NCBI GenBank assembly: GCA_947452355.1
Contig: CANGCU010000008.1
Coordinates: 1 to 16,661, forward strand
DNA length: 16,661 bases
Reading direction: 5' to 3'
DNA from: Microbacteriaceae bacterium
Lineage (GTDB): Bacteria; Actinomycetota; Actinomycetes; Actinomycetales; Microbacteriaceae
Made by a program: the position numbers and the translations under genes. This document shows positions 6,129 to 14,142 of this stretch, in pieces. Within the stretch, counting starts at the first letter, position 1; every line of letters starts with the position of its first letter. A model generated the notes under the pieces. The model was given only the letters and a program-made list of their open reading frames with translations. It did no database searches and was not told the DNA's origin.

Positions 6129-8084
6129 TCACCCGCGTGGACGGTTGCGCTTTCTGTTCTGTAACCCTTCGAGCATCGCGTTGTATTCCTCGAGCTCTGC
6201 GTCGCCATCGCGCGCGGCCTGTCGATCCGATCGCTTCGCTTCGCGCTCATCGGAACGAATCCACGACAAGACGACCATCCCCGACAGGATGAGGGTCGGG
6301 AGTTCCCCGATTCCCCAGGCGATGGCGCCACCCACTTGTTGATCGATCAGTGGTGAATCGCCCCAGGTTCGACCCATTGCGCCGAACCATTCCGGTAACA
6401 GCAACCCTTTTCCCGTCATGAGCGAAAGCCCAAAGAACGCGTGGAAACCCATCGTCGCCATGAGCAGAATCATTCGAAGTGGATACGAGGTCCGATGGGG
6501 TGACGGGTCGACACCGATGAGCGCCTGAACGAACAGATAGCCGGACAGCAGGAAGTGCAGGATCATCCACTCGTGGCCGAGGTGAGTGGTTGAAGCCCAC
6601 GACAAGAGCGGGGAGTAATAGAACACCATGAGTGACATCGCAAACACAATGGTTGACACCAGAGGATGGCCGACGAATCCGATCCACCTCGACTGGACAA
6701 TTCCGAGGAACCACTCGCGCATCCCGCGAGAACCATCGTGGCGCACTTCAATCGCGCGGGCCACGAGTGTCACGGGGGCGGCGAGGACGATTCCGACCGG
6801 GATGAGCATCGTGAGCAGCATGTGTTCGATCATGTGCGCACTGAAGAGGAATTCACCGTACACGGAGACCCCACCACTTGTCGCGTAGACGAGCACCATC
6901 ATCGCGCCGATCAAGTTGATGGTGCGGTGAACCGGCCACGAATCGCCGCGGCGGCGCAATCGCACAACGCCCCACACGTAGAAGGCGGTGGTGAACAGGG
7001 CGAACATTCCCCACAGAAGGTCGAGGTTCCAGGACGTGAACGCTGTCAGCCAGGTCCACGGTTCCGGAAGCACGCGCCCCGTGAGGATTTCGGCTGGGGT
7101 CATCGGGCCGGTCAGCGTTTGCTCAATCGGCGGCGCGGTTCGTGCCAATCCCGTTGCCAACCCGACGATGAATCCCAGAATCGCGGTCTCGAGAGCGGCG
7201 AAACCGATGATGCCCTTCACCGAATCGAGGTGGGGGATGATGTTTCGCCTCCACCGAACACCGAGGAGCGCGAGGATGATTGTGCCCACTGCCTTGAGAA
7301 GCACCAGGATTCCGTACTCCGTCACAAGGTTGGCGAGCGACCCGAGGCGAATGATTGCGCTCGCCACACCCGTGATGACAACGACGCTGATGGATAAGAG
7401 CGCGATGGACGAGTACCGGCGAAGGGTATCGGCACGGTGTGCACCCGCGACCATCGCGATGATGCTCGCGACGAGGCCGCCCGTCCACAGTGAAACGAAA
7501 ACGATGTGCATGACCAGAGCGTTGATCGCGATGCCGTGGTTGGCCGTCGCACCGGAATGACTCATTTCCGCGAAGGGCCACGCCGTGGCGATGGCGCCCA
7601 GAAATGCCGCGGCGAACCAAAAGAATCGGCGGGCGAGGGCAACGGTTGTGGTTGCAATTACCGCAAGCCCAAGAGCGGTGAGCAGTAACCGGCCGAGGTC
7701 TGTTCCCGTTGCGAAGAACCCGAAGTTCACGTCGAACCCGTTGTCGAACGAGATCGGTGTTCCGACGACCGTGAAATAGGTGAACACCACATAGAGCGCG
7801 AGAGCGAACGTCCAGACGATCCCTGCACCGACCACGACCGAACGCACGCGTTCCGCTGCGGAACCAGGAGGAAGTACGAAGAGGATGACACCGAGGCCGC
7901 CGATGACGAGACCGCCCGCGAGTGACACCACCATTTTCAACAGCGGAGTTCCCCAACGAACGATGTCGCCCGCGTCACCGAGCGCACTCGCGTGGCTTGC
8001 CCCGCCCAACTCCATCGCGAACCACAGTCCGGCAATACCCGCGACAACCAGCGCGAGTGAAATGAGAAGGCGCTGACGGTTCAC
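6129..8084 (-). CDS. CopD-CtaG fusion: copper transport / cytochrome c oxidase assembly membrane protein
   Basis: Polytopic membrane protein of 651 residues combining a CopD-like N-terminal half with a caa3-type CtaG C-terminal half, the arrangement of many actinobacterial proteins such as M. tuberculosis Rv0102. I count about 16 hydrophobic segments: roughly nine in residues 1-315 and seven in 350-610. The CtaG half has the histidine-rich helices AHMIEHMLL (416-424), GHEWMILHFLLSGYLF (503-518) and MGFHAFFG (545-552), potential copper ligands. The C-terminus (610-651) is a charged cytoplasmic tail. By family it should move copper across or within the membrane and deliver it to cytochrome c oxidase. 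The GTG start has TAGGCT exactly 6 nt upstream and no Shine-Dalgarno, suggesting leaderless mRNA. It is separated from hup by a strong hairpin terminator. Confidence 0.92.
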   Translation of the reverse strand: MNRQRLLISLALVVAGIAGLWFAMELGGASHASALGDAGDIVRWGTPLLKMVVSLAGGLVIGGLGVILFVLPPGSAAERVRSVVVGAGIVWTFALALYVVFTYFTVVGTPISFDNGFDVNFGFFATGTDLGRLLLTALGLAVIATTTVALARRFFWFAAAFLGAIATAWPFAEMSHSGATANHGIAINALVMHIVFVSLWTGGLVASIIAMVAGAHRADTLRRYSSIALLSISVVVITGVASAIIRLGSLANLVTEYGILVLLKAVGTIILALLGVRWRRNIIPHLDSVKGIIGFAALETAILGFIVGLATGLARTAPPIEQTLTGPMTPAEILTGRVLPEPWTWLTAFTSWNLDLLWGMFALFTTAFYVWGVVRLRRRGDSWPVHRTINLIGAMMVLVYATSGGVSVYGEFLFSAHMIEHMLLTMLIPVGIVLAAPVTLVARAIEVRHDGSRGMREWFLGIVQSRWIGFVGHPLVSTIVFAMSLMVFYYSPLLSWASTTHLGHEWMILHFLLSGYLFVQALIGVDPSPHRTSYPLRMILLMATMGFHAFFGLSLMTGKGLLLPEWFGAMGRTWGDSPLIDQQVGGAIAWGIGELPTLILSGMVVLSWIRSDEREAKRSDRQAARDGDAELEEYNAMLEGLQNRKRNRPRG

Positions 8085-8090
8085 CGTTTG

Positions 8091-8096
8091 AGCCTA
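8091..8096 (-). promoter_or_regulatory. -10 element TAGGCT of the copD-ctaG gene (leaderless type)
   Basis: TAGGCT, 6 nt, then the GTG start codon on the minus strand. Hexamer and spacing are identical to dcd, hisC and the holin-like gene. The -35 position (TCTCGT) is poor and abuts the terminator stem. Confidence 0.55.
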
Positions 8097-8116
8097 CCGA
8101 GCGCCACCCGACAACG

Positions 8117-8148
8117 AGAAAGGGACGGGGTTTCCCCCGTCCCTTTCT
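8117..8148 (-). terminator. Strong hairpin terminator after hup
   Basis: A perfect 14-bp stem (GAAAGGGACGGGG core against its complement) with a 4-nt loop begins 12 nt after the hup stop codon. On the minus strand the stem ends in a short, interrupted T-rich stretch (CTTTCTCGTT). It separates the ribosomal-protein/HU block from copD-ctaG. Confidence 0.85.
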
Positions 8149-8159
8149 GAAAGCGAAAA

Positions 8160-8432
8160 CTACTTGACAGCAGCCTTGAGCTTCGAACCAGCCGAAACCT
8201 TGACGCTCTTGGACGCCGCGATCTGGATGGTTGCACCCGTCTGGGGGTTACGTCCCTGACGAGCAGCACGGTTGGTGCGGTCGAATGCGACCCAACCGGG
8301 GATGGTGACCTTGTTACCCTTGGCAACTTCGCCGGCAACAGTGGTGAAAAGAGCGTCAAGCACAGCGTTAACGCCGGTCTGGCTCTGTCCGGTGTGTGCG
8401 GCGATTGCCGCAACGAGCTCGGATCGGTTCAT
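8160..8432 (-). CDS. hup: HU-family nucleoid-associated DNA-binding protein
   Basis: Dimeric DNA-bending protein that compacts the chromosome. At 90 residues it is the short HU form without the long lysine-rich tail found in mycobacterial and streptomycete HupB/HupS. The N-terminal helices start MNRSELVAAIAAHTG. The beta-arm carries GRNPQTG (60-66) with the Pro that intercalates into DNA, and the C-terminus SVKVSAGSKLKAAVK completes the fold. A strong ribosome site AGGAGG lies 7 nt before the ATG. The gene follows rpsN by 70 nt and ends at the hairpin terminator, so it may be co-transcribed with the ribosomal genes or have its own promoter in that gap; I could not find a clear one. Confidence 0.96.
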   Translation of the reverse strand: MNRSELVAAIAAHTGQSQTGVNAVLDALFTTVAGEVAKGNKVTIPGWVAFDRTNRAARQGRNPQTGATIQIAASKSVKVSAGSKLKAAVK

Positions 8433-8502
8433 TCGAGTCCTCCTGAGACTTTGTTGATGAAGTACTAATCCTTGAGTTTCCCCAAGTTTTAGCGCTTTCA
8501 GA

Positions 8503-8808
8503 CTACCAAGAAGACTTCTTTACGCCTGGTAATTCGCCTCGGTGCGCCATTTCGCGAAAACGGACACGCGAGATGCCGAATTTCGAGAGAAAACCGCGGG
8601 GACGGCCGTCGATTGCGTCGCGTCCGCGGACGCGAACCGGCGACGCGTTGCGTGGCAGCTTCTGAAGTCCGAGACGCGCGGCCTCGCGAGATTCGGCGGT
8701 TCCGTTGGGGTCAACGAGCGCCTTCTTGAGCTCGAGGCGCTTGGTCGCATAGCGCGCCACAATCACCTTGCGCTGTTCGTTACGAGCAATCTTGCTTTTC
8801 TTCGCCAT
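8503..8808 (-). CDS. rpsN: 30S ribosomal protein S14, zinc-independent (long) form
   Basis: Small-subunit protein that helps assemble the 3' head domain around 16S rRNA. The 101-residue form contains no cysteine, unlike the short zinc-ribbon S14 of most spc operons. The N-terminus [20 protein letters not shown] and the C-terminal [20 protein letters not shown] followed by [13 protein letters not shown] are the conserved signatures. The ATG is 2 nt after the rpmG stop, with its GAGGAG ribosome site inside the last rpmG codons. It is the third gene of rpmB-rpmG-rpsN. In several actinobacteria this cysteine-free set is a second copy controlled by the zinc repressor Zur; whether a zinc-type paralogue exists here cannot be seen. 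Confidence 0.97.
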   Translation of the reverse strand: MAKKSKIARNEQRKVIVARYATKRLELKKALVDPNGTAESREAARLGLQKLPRNASPVRVRGRDAIDGRPRGFLSKFGISRVRFREMAHRGELPGVKKSSW

Positions 8809-8810
8809 GG

Positions 8811-8981
8811 TTAGCGCTCCTCGCGGAATTCAACGTGCTTGCGGACAACCGGGTCGTACTTCTTCAGTACGAGGCGGTCGGGGTCGTTACGACGGTTCTT
8901 GCGGGTGACATACGTGTAACCCGTTCCCGCCGTGGATCGCATCTTGATGATGGGGCGAATGTCTTGTGCTTTCTTAGCCAT
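8811..8981 (-). CDS. rpmG: 50S ribosomal protein L33, zinc-independent form
   Basis: Large-subunit protein near the E site. The ORF is 56 codons long and begins [20 protein letters not shown]; the middle [20 protein letters not shown] and the end [17 protein letters not shown] are typical of L33. There are no cysteines, so the zinc ribbon of the C-plus form is absent. The ATG overlaps the rpmB stop codon by one base (TAATG), which indicates tight coupling, and the stop is 2 nt before rpsN. Confidence 0.95.
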   Translation of the reverse strand: MAKKAQDIRPIIKMRSTAGTGYTYVTRKNRRNDPDRLVLKKYDPVVRKHVEFREER

Positions 8982-9217
8982 TAGAACTTCACCCCGCGAG
9001 CGATGAGGTCGCGCATGACGGCGTCAATTCCGCGTGCGTCGATGGTCTTGATGCCCTTAGCCGAGAGGGTCAGGGTGACCTTACGTCCGAGTGACGGCAC
9101 GTAGTAGGTCTTCTTCTGGATGTTCGGGTCGAAACGACGCTTGGTGCGTCGGTGCGAGTGCGAAATGCTGTGTCCGAAACCAGGAGTGGCTCCGGTCACC
9201 TGGCACACTGCTGCCAT
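8981..9217 (-). CDS. rpmB: 50S ribosomal protein L28
   Basis: Large-subunit assembly protein of 78 residues. The N-terminal [20 protein letters not shown] and [10 protein letters not shown] are diagnostic of L28; only one cysteine is present, so it is the zinc-independent type. I placed the start at the ATG with AAGGAG 7 nt upstream rather than at an in-frame ATG 39 nt further out, which would add an unrelated N-terminus. First gene of rpmB-rpmG-rpsN. A long, hairpin-rich leader precedes it. Confidence 0.97.
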   Translation of the reverse strand: MAAVCQVTGATPGFGHSISHSHRRTKRRFDPNIQKKTYYVPSLGRKVTLTLSAKGIKTIDARGIDAVMRDLIARGVKF

Positions 9218-9327
9218 GGTTTTCTCCTTGTAGTTACCGTGAGGAACGAACCTCACCCAAGATCACTTGTCTGCAACCGTTTCGGTGAAACAGTCACGGT
9301 GTGCACGCGTTAACGCGCAACCTCTCA
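9218..9327 (-). promoter_or_regulatory. Hairpin-rich 5' leader of the rpmB operon
   Basis: From the predicted transcription start near 9321 to the rpmB ATG there are about 100 nt with three inverted repeats: a 12-bp perfect palindrome CGCGTTAACGCG (9306-9317), GTTTC-GGT-GAAAC (9279-9291), and GTGAGG-N6-CCTCAC (9239-9256) just upstream of the ribosome site. It could be an autoregulatory ribosomal-protein leader. The repeats are seen; the function is inferred. The outermost palindrome could instead serve termination of the upstream dehydrogenase operon. Confidence 0.4.
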
Positions 9328-9356
9328 AGGGTACGCGATGATTCCCCGCGACGCAA
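9328..9356 (-). promoter_or_regulatory. Candidate sigma-A-type promoter of rpmB-rpmG-rpsN
   Basis: On the minus strand TTGCGT (-35, 9356 to 9351) and TACCCT (-10, 9333 to 9328) are separated by exactly 17 bp. This is the best-spaced -35/-10 pair I found in the window, as expected for a ribosomal-protein operon. It lies directly after the stop of the preceding small gene. Confidence 0.5.
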
Positions 9357-9362
9357 CGTGAG

Positions 9363-9593
9363 CTAGTGCTCGTGATCGCTGTGGTCGAGCGGGTCGTGCG
9401 GATCGATGCCATGTTCTTCGTCGATTTCCTCGTGAATCTGGCGTCGAAGTTTCGGCAGAATCATGCGCTTGAACACGATTCCCCACAACAACCACACAAC
9501 AATTCCGTCGAACACGACGGTAAAGATAAGTTCAGCGATGATGTGGTTCGGGTCAAGCGCGATGTCGTACCAGGTCTCGGTCGCGAAAATCAT
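9363..9593 (-). CDS. Small single-pass membrane protein with His/Asp-rich tail
   Basis: I do not recognise a family. The 76 residues comprise a short N-terminus, one hydrophobic segment (about 18-41, IIAELIFTVVFDGIVVWLLW), a basic stop-transfer stretch KRMILPKLRRQIHEE, and an acidic, histidine-rich end HGIDPHDPLDHSDHEH that could bind metal ions in the cytoplasm. The ribosome site AGGAG overlaps the E2 stop region, with 9 nt between the genes, so it is the last gene of the dehydrogenase operon. Residue placement suggests N-out, C-in topology. Nothing links it mechanistically to the dehydrogenase beyond operon position. Confidence 0.7.
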   Translation of the reverse strand: MIFATETWYDIALDPNHIIAELIFTVVFDGIVVWLLWGIVFKRMILPKLRRQIHEEIDEEHGIDPHDPLDHSDHEH

Positions 9594-9602
9594 GCGTATC
9601 TC

Positions 9603-10937
9603 CTAGTCCAACAACATGGCGGGCTCTTCGATAATGCTCGCAATATCCGCCAGGAATCGGCTCGCGACATCACCGTCAACGACTCGGTGATCAAATGACG
9701 CACCGATTGTCGTGACAAATCGGGGTTCGATTCGGCCGTCGACGACCCACGGCTTCTGCTTGATCGCGCCGAGTACAACGATGCTGACCTCGCCGGGGTT
9801 GATGATCGGGGTGCCCGTGTCGACGCCAAAGGAACCCAGGTTCGTGATGGTGATTGTTCCGTTCGACATGTCGTCGATCGTTGTTTTTCCATCCCGTGCC
9901 GTGATGGTGAGGTTTTCGAGCCCGAGCGCAAGTTGCTTCATGTTGAGCGTGTGCGCTTCCTTCACGTTCGGGACGATCAATCCACGCGGGGTTGCCGCGG
10001 CGATCCCCAGGTTCACGTAGTGGTGAATGATGATGTCTTTGTCCGTCCACGACGAGTTGACGGTGGGGTTTCGTTGGACCGCCCAAATGACTGCGCGTGC
10101 CATGACGAGCAGCGGCGAGACGCGAATCCCTTGGAAGTCGGGCGACGCCTTGAGCCGCTTGACGAAGTCCATCGTGCGGGTGGCATCGACGTCGACAAAG
10201 ACGGAAACGTGCGGGGCTTCGAATTTCGACTTAACCATCGCGGCGGCAATCGCTTTACGCACACCCTTGACCGGGACGTATTCCTCGCGCTCGCTCGGCC
10301 ACTCCGGCGTTTCGACGTTCCGGAAGACGGTCACGACCTGCGATTGACGAACGACGTCGTCGCGGGTCACTTCGCCGTTCGACCCTGTTGCGGGAACTTT
10401 CTGAATGTCGACGCCGAGTTCCTTAGCCAATTTGCGGACGGGTGGCTTGGCGAGAACTGGTGTCGCACCCGCCGCGGGTGGGTAAACGATAGGAGCGTCC
10501 GCCACCGGTGATGCATCGGCGACAGGCGTCGGCGTCGCCGTTCGCGAGCCGCGACGAGAGGTCACGTGACCAGAACTTCCGTAACCAACCAAGACGGGCT
10601 CCGGTGCCGGTTCGGCCGCGGCTTTAGATTTGGCGGCCGGTTTCTCTGGAACGGGCGCAGCCTCGGGGACCGGATGCAACGGCGCGGGTACACCATCGGC
10701 CGAATCGACCTGAATGATCGGGGTGCCGACGGGAACCGTGTCCCCTTCGCCGGCGAGCAGAGCAACGATGGTTCCCGCGAACGGGCTCGGCAATTCGACC
10801 AGTGACTTCGCGGTTTCGATCTCGACGAGGATGTCGTTGACCGCAACGGTGTCGCCCTTCTTCACCCGCCACTGGACGATTTCGGCCTCGGTGAGACCTT
10901 CACCGACGTCGGGAAGTGGAAAATCTACAACAGCCAC
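9603..10937 (-). CDS. Dihydrolipoamide acyltransferase (E2) of 2-oxoacid dehydrogenase complex
   Basis: E2 core of the complex: it carries the lipoyl arm and transfers the acyl group to CoA. The 444 residues contain one lipoyl domain (1-78; lipoylated Lys44 in [14 protein letters not shown]), an Ala/Pro-rich linker, an E3-binding domain (about 160-197, [23 protein letters not shown]...GEVTRDDV), a second short linker, and the catalytic acyltransferase domain (about 215-444) ending in DHRVVDGD, with catalytic His417 and Asp421. The GTG start is preceded by GAGAGG at 9 nt and lies 2 nt after the E1beta stop. A single lipoyl domain and the alpha/beta E1 partners match the branched-chain type (Bkd) more than actinobacterial pyruvate dehydrogenase, which uses homodimeric AceE. 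Substrate choice is inferred; database names such as pdhC or bkdC are both possible. Confidence 0.93.
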   Translation of the reverse strand: MAVVDFPLPDVGEGLTEAEIVQWRVKKGDTVAVNDILVEIETAKSLVELPSPFAGTIVALLAGEGDTVPVGTPIIQVDSADGVPAPLHPVPEAAPVPEKPAAKSKAAAEPAPEPVLVGYGSSGHVTSRRGSRTATPTPVADASPVADAPIVYPPAAGATPVLAKPPVRKLAKELGVDIQKVPATGSNGEVTRDDVVRQSQVVTVFRNVETPEWPSEREEYVPVKGVRKAIAAAMVKSKFEAPHVSVFVDVDATRTMDFVKRLKASPDFQGIRVSPLLVMARAVIWAVQRNPTVNSSWTDKDIIIHHYVNLGIAAATPRGLIVPNVKEAHTLNMKQLALGLENLTITARDGKTTIDDMSNGTITITNLGSFGVDTGTPIINPGEVSIVVLGAIKQKPWVVDGRIEPRFVTTIGASFDHRVVDGDVASRFLADIASIIEEPAMLLD

Positions 10938-10939
10938 GA

Positions 10940-11917
10940 TTAGTAACCTCTCGCTCGATCAACCGCATCCAAAATACGGTCAACGTCGGGCAAATACACG
11001 CCTTCGAGGTTGGCGGGCGGGAATGGGACGTCGAATCCGCTCACGCGCAAAACCGGTGATTCCAGGTGAAAGAAGGCGCGTTCCGCAACCGTTGCGGCAA
11101 TTTCCGAGCCAACCGACGCGTTGCCCGGTGCCTCCTGTGCAACGACGAGGCGTCCGGTTTTCGCGACGGACGCAATGATCGGGTCGTAATCAACGGGCGA
11201 CAACGAACGAAGGTCGATCACTTCAAGGCTGATGCCTTCGCCCTTCGCGACCTCGGCGGCATCGAGAAGCATGGCGACCATCGCGCCGTGTCCAACGACG
11301 GTAACGTCCGTTCCCGTTCGAACGACGCGGGACTGGTGCATCGGGGCGGGCGGGCCATCGAGCTCGACGTCACCCTTCGGCCAATAGCGCGCTTTCGGCT
11401 CGAGGAAAATGACGGGATCATTGGACTGAATCGCCTGTTGAATCATGTGGTAACCGTCGTTGGGCGTCGCCGGCGACAGGACTCGCAGCCCCGCGGTGTG
11501 GGCGAAATAGGCTTCCGGGCTTTCCTGGTGGTGTTCGACCGCACCGATGTGCCCGCCGTAGGGGATTCGGATGACGACGGGGAAAGATTGGGTCCCCTGG
11601 TGACGAGACGTCTGTTTCGCCAACTGCGACATGATCTGGTCAAAAGCGGGAAACACAAACCCGTCAAACTGAATTTCACAGACGGGGCGGTAGCCGCGCA
11701 TCGCAAGTCCGATAGCGGTGCCGACGATTCCGGATTCCGCCAACGGCGTATCGAGTACGCGGTTTTCACCGAATTCGTTTTTGAGACCCTCGGTCACGCG
11801 GAAAACCCCGCCGAGCGTTCCGATGTCCTCGCCCATGAGGAGGACGCGGTCGTCTTCACGCATGGCACGTTGCAGTCCCAGGTTGATGGCCTTCGCCATT
11901 GATAGGTTCTCGGTCAT
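10940..11917 (-). CDS. 2-oxoacid dehydrogenase E1 component, beta subunit
   Basis: Forms the alpha2beta2 thiamine-diphosphate E1 with the preceding gene and provides half of each cofactor site. The 325 residues carry [20 protein letters not shown] (26-45), the cofactor-activating Glu61 in [11 protein letters not shown] (56-66), the conserved [13 protein letters not shown] (83-95), and the active-site histidines in [14 protein letters not shown] (127-140). A C-terminal transketolase-type domain ends [16 protein letters not shown]. The ATG overlaps the E1alpha stop as ATGA, and a G-rich ribosome site precedes it. The organisation corresponds to M. tuberculosis bkdB (annotated pdhB), so branched-chain 2-oxoacids are the most likely substrate, though pyruvate cannot be excluded. 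Confidence 0.94.
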   Translation of the reverse strand: MTENLSMAKAINLGLQRAMREDDRVLLMGEDIGTLGGVFRVTEGLKNEFGENRVLDTPLAESGIVGTAIGLAMRGYRPVCEIQFDGFVFPAFDQIMSQLAKQTSRHQGTQSFPVVIRIPYGGHIGAVEHHQESPEAYFAHTAGLRVLSPATPNDGYHMIQQAIQSNDPVIFLEPKARYWPKGDVELDGPPAPMHQSRVVRTGTDVTVVGHGAMVAMLLDAAEVAKGEGISLEVIDLRSLSPVDYDPIIASVAKTGRLVVAQEAPGNASVGSEIAATVAERAFFHLESPVLRVSGFDVPFPPANLEGVYLPDVDRILDAVDRARGY

Positions 11918-13026
11918 CGGTCACCCCCGAATGACTTTTCGTATTCGGCGAGCCATGCCTTCTGTGCGGAAACCAGCGGGTGGTCATCGGTGTAGACGTG
12001 GTCGAACATGACGTCCGTGCTGGGCGGTGCGAGTTCGAAAATGCGTTTACGAATGTCGGCGGCGAGGTCGTCGCCCTCCGCTTTCACGCTCGTAAAGAAC
12101 GATTCTTTTTCACCCTTCGCTCGCAAGAACTTCTCGAAACGTGTGATCGGGTCGCGTTCCTTCCAGTAATCCTCTTCGGACTGCTCACGGTACTTCGATG
12201 GGTCATCACTCGTGGTGTGCGCGCCGAGTCGATAGGTCTGCGCTTCGATGAATCGAGGGCCTTTTCCGGCCCGAGCGTCGTCCATCGCGACACGGGTCAC
12301 CGCGTACGAGATGAGGACGTCGTTGCCGTCAATCTGGTGTGATTCGATTCCGAATCCTTCACCGCGCTTGTACAACGGGCTTCGCGATTGACGGATAACC
12401 GGTACCGAGATGGCGTACTGGTTGTTCTGCAGGAAAAACACGATGGGCGCTTCATAAGACTGTGCGAAGACGAGAGCCTCGTTGACGTCGCCCTCGCTGG
12501 TCGAGCCGTCGCCGAAATAGACAATCGTTGCTTCATCCTGAGCGGGCTTGCCCGTTCCCGATTTTCCATCCATCGCGATTCCCATCGCGTAACCAACCGC
12601 GTGAAGGGTTTGCGTTCCCAAAACCAGCGTGTACAAACGGAACTTGGACTCATTCGGGTCCCAACCGCCGTTCGTTTGCCCACGCAGCAGCGCCAGGATT
12701 GCGACGGGGTCAATTCCCCGGATTCGAGCAATCGCGTGCTCACGATACGCGGGAAAAATGGTGTCCTGTTCGCGGGTCGCGAAGGCGGACCCCACCTGAG
12801 CGGCTTCTTGGCCAATGCTGGGAATCCACAGCGCGAGTTGACCCTGGCGTTGCAGGTTTCCCGATTCGATGTCGAATCGTCGTGTCACAACCATCTCGCG
12901 ATAGAAGTTCTGAAGCTGTGCGTCGGACAATTTATCAACGAGCGCGCGGTATTCGGCGGTCCGATCGCTTTCGACAAGTGTCCCGTCGATCGACAGCAGT
13001 TGAAGTGTTGCCTCGGTATACGGCAT
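11914..13026 (-). CDS. 2-oxoacid dehydrogenase E1 component, alpha subunit
   Basis: Catalyses thiamine-diphosphate-dependent decarboxylation of a 2-oxoacid and reductive acylation of E2 lipoate. The 370 residues show the cofactor motif GDGSTSEGDVNEAL (172-185) ending in NNQYAIS (201-207), the conserved SIGQEAAQVG (70-79) and FPAYREHA (91-98), and the loop YRLGAHTTSDDPSKYR, which organises the active site in the branched-chain and pyruvate E1alpha families. The ATG has TAGTCT exactly 6 nt upstream, in the 24-nt gap after the aminotransferase, so the operon may start with a leaderless mRNA while also receiving read-through from hisC. Substrate preference is unproven. Confidence 0.94.
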   Translation of the reverse strand: MPYTEATLQLLSIDGTLVESDRTAEYRALVDKLSDAQLQNFYREMVVTRRFDIESGNLQRQGQLALWIPSIGQEAAQVGSAFATREQDTIFPAYREHAIARIRGIDPVAILALLRGQTNGGWDPNESKFRLYTLVLGTQTLHAVGYAMGIAMDGKSGTGKPAQDEATIVYFGDGSTSEGDVNEALVFAQSYEAPIVFFLQNNQYAISVPVIRQSRSPLYKRGEGFGIESHQIDGNDVLISYAVTRVAMDDARAGKGPRFIEAQTYRLGAHTTSDDPSKYREQSEEDYWKERDPITRFEKFLRAKGEKESFFTSVKAEGDDLAADIRKRIFELAPPSTDVMFDHVYTDDHPLVSAQKAWLAEYEKSFGGDR

Positions 13027-13032
13027 GAATAC

Positions 13033-13038
13033 AGACTA
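13033..13038 (-). promoter_or_regulatory. -10 element TAGTCT of the E1/E2 operon (leaderless type)
   Basis: TAGTCT on the minus strand, then 6 nt and the E1alpha ATG. No Shine-Dalgarno site and no good -35 match. The predicted mRNA 5' end is the A of the ATG. Confidence 0.5.
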
Positions 13039-13050
13039 GCCGTTTGCGAC

Positions 13051-14136
13051 TTAGTGGCGCATGTCGGCGGCAATAATCCGGGCCGTTGCCGCAAGAAACG
13101 GTTCAACGGATTCGGGTTCCGCGATTGTCACGCGAATGCCGTCTCCCGGGAACACGCGCGCAATGATGCCGCCTTCTTCGAGAATTTCGGCGGCATTGTC
13201 GGTGTCTTCCGCGGTGGGGAGCCACACGAAATTCCCGTGCGGTTTCGGCGTTGTCCACCCCTGATCAATGAGGCGCGTCCACACGGCATCTCGGCGATCA
13301 CAGATTTCCTTCACCAGCGCCATCGCCTCGTCCTTGTGAGCAAGAACCGCGAGCGCCGCGTGCTGCGCTTGTTCCGTCACCACCATCGGGATTGCCGTCG
13401 ATGTCGCCGCCTGGAAAATGTTCCACGGGCCGATGCCGTAACCGATGCGGAGCCCCGCAAGGCCGAACGCTTTGCTGAAGGTGCGCAAAATGACGAGATT
13501 TGAATATTGCCCTTTGACGTTTTTTCCGCAAACAACGTCGGGGTCGTGCGAGAACTCGGCATAGGCCTCGTCGAGAATGACGAGAACGGTTTCGGGAACA
13601 CGCGACATCAGGTCGTGAAATTCGTCTGAAGTGATTCCGGTGCCCGTTGGATTGTTGGGAGTACACAACAGGATCGCGCGAGTACGGGGGGTGACCGCGG
13701 CAATCATCGATTCGAGGTCGTGACGGTGATCGGGTGTGTTGGGAATCCGAATGCAGTCGGCCCCCGCGACGGTCGAAATCCAGGGATATGCTTCGAATGC
13801 CCGCCACGCGAAAATGACGTTGTCCCCGGGGCCGGCGACCGCCTGAATCAGTTGGTACAGAATGGATACCGATCCTGCGCCGACGATTACCTCGTCCGTG
13901 TCGCACCCCCACTCGCGCGCGAGCGCGTCACGCAAAACTCGCGATGTCGACTCGGGGTAGCGACCGACGTTTGCTTCGACGATGGCTTCTGTGACCCACG
14001 CGGGAGTCGGGAACGGATTCTCATTCGATGAAAGTTTGAACGCGTCCGCGGGAGCGGGTCTTCCCTGTTTGTAGGCGGGCAACGAGAGAATTTCGGGGCG
14101 GATGACCACTGTGCTCTCGTGCTCGTAAAGGTTCAC
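13051..14136 (-). CDS. HisC/Pat-like aminotransferase (PLP, class I/II)
   Basis: PLP-dependent transaminase of 361 residues in the histidinol-phosphate / aromatic amino acid aminotransferase family. Visible motifs: LSSNENPFPTP (35-45), GAGSVSILYQLIQA (87-99), the cofactor Asn in CTPNNPTGTG (158-167), ILDEAYAEF (187-195) with the Asp that pairs with the pyridine nitrogen, the Schiff-base Lys222 in TFSKAFGLAGLRIGY (219-233), and a late Arg in GIRVTIAEPE for the substrate carboxylate. Whether it acts on histidinol phosphate, aromatic or branched-chain amino acids is not decidable. No other his gene is nearby, and it lies head to tail with the 2-oxoacid dehydrogenase operon, which makes a catabolic or aromatic (Pat) role at least as likely as histidine synthesis. 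The GTG start follows TAGGCT by 6 nt. Confidence 0.88.
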   Translation of the reverse strand: MNLYEHESTVVIRPEILSLPAYKQGRPAPADAFKLSSNENPFPTPAWVTEAIVEANVGRYPESTSRVLRDALAREWGCDTDEVIVGAGSVSILYQLIQAVAGPGDNVIFAWRAFEAYPWISTVAGADCIRIPNTPDHRHDLESMIAAVTPRTRAILLCTPNNPTGTGITSDEFHDLMSRVPETVLVILDEAYAEFSHDPDVVCGKNVKGQYSNLVILRTFSKAFGLAGLRIGYGIGPWNIFQAATSTAIPMVVTEQAQHAALAVLAHKDEAMALVKEICDRRDAVWTRLIDQGWTTPKPHGNFVWLPTAEDTDNAAEILEEGGIIARVFPGDGIRVTIAEPESVEPFLAATARIIAADMRH

Positions 14137-14142
14137 CGTTTT

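Noticed and set aside
6120..6130. Palindrome GAAATGGTTTC near the copD-ctaG stop as a terminator
   Set aside because: Four-bp arms with no GC-rich stem and no T-tract are too weak; it may be part of the downstream promoter region or chance.
9218..9362. Zur box upstream of rpmB
   Set aside because: I looked for a TGAAAATGATTTTCA-like AT-centred palindrome. The repeats present are GC-rich and differ in sequence and spacing, so no Zur site is claimed.
11066..11902. 278-codon plus-strand open frame
   Set aside because: Antisense shadow of the E1beta gene, which has clear thiamine-diphosphate enzyme motifs. No ribosome site or domain supports the antisense frame.
12388..13503. 371-codon plus-strand open frame
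   Set aside because: It lies antisense to the E1alpha gene and the aminotransferase, both with complete family motifs. Its translation is rich in Arg, His and Asn with no recognisable motif, as expected from the mirror of high-GC coding DNA.
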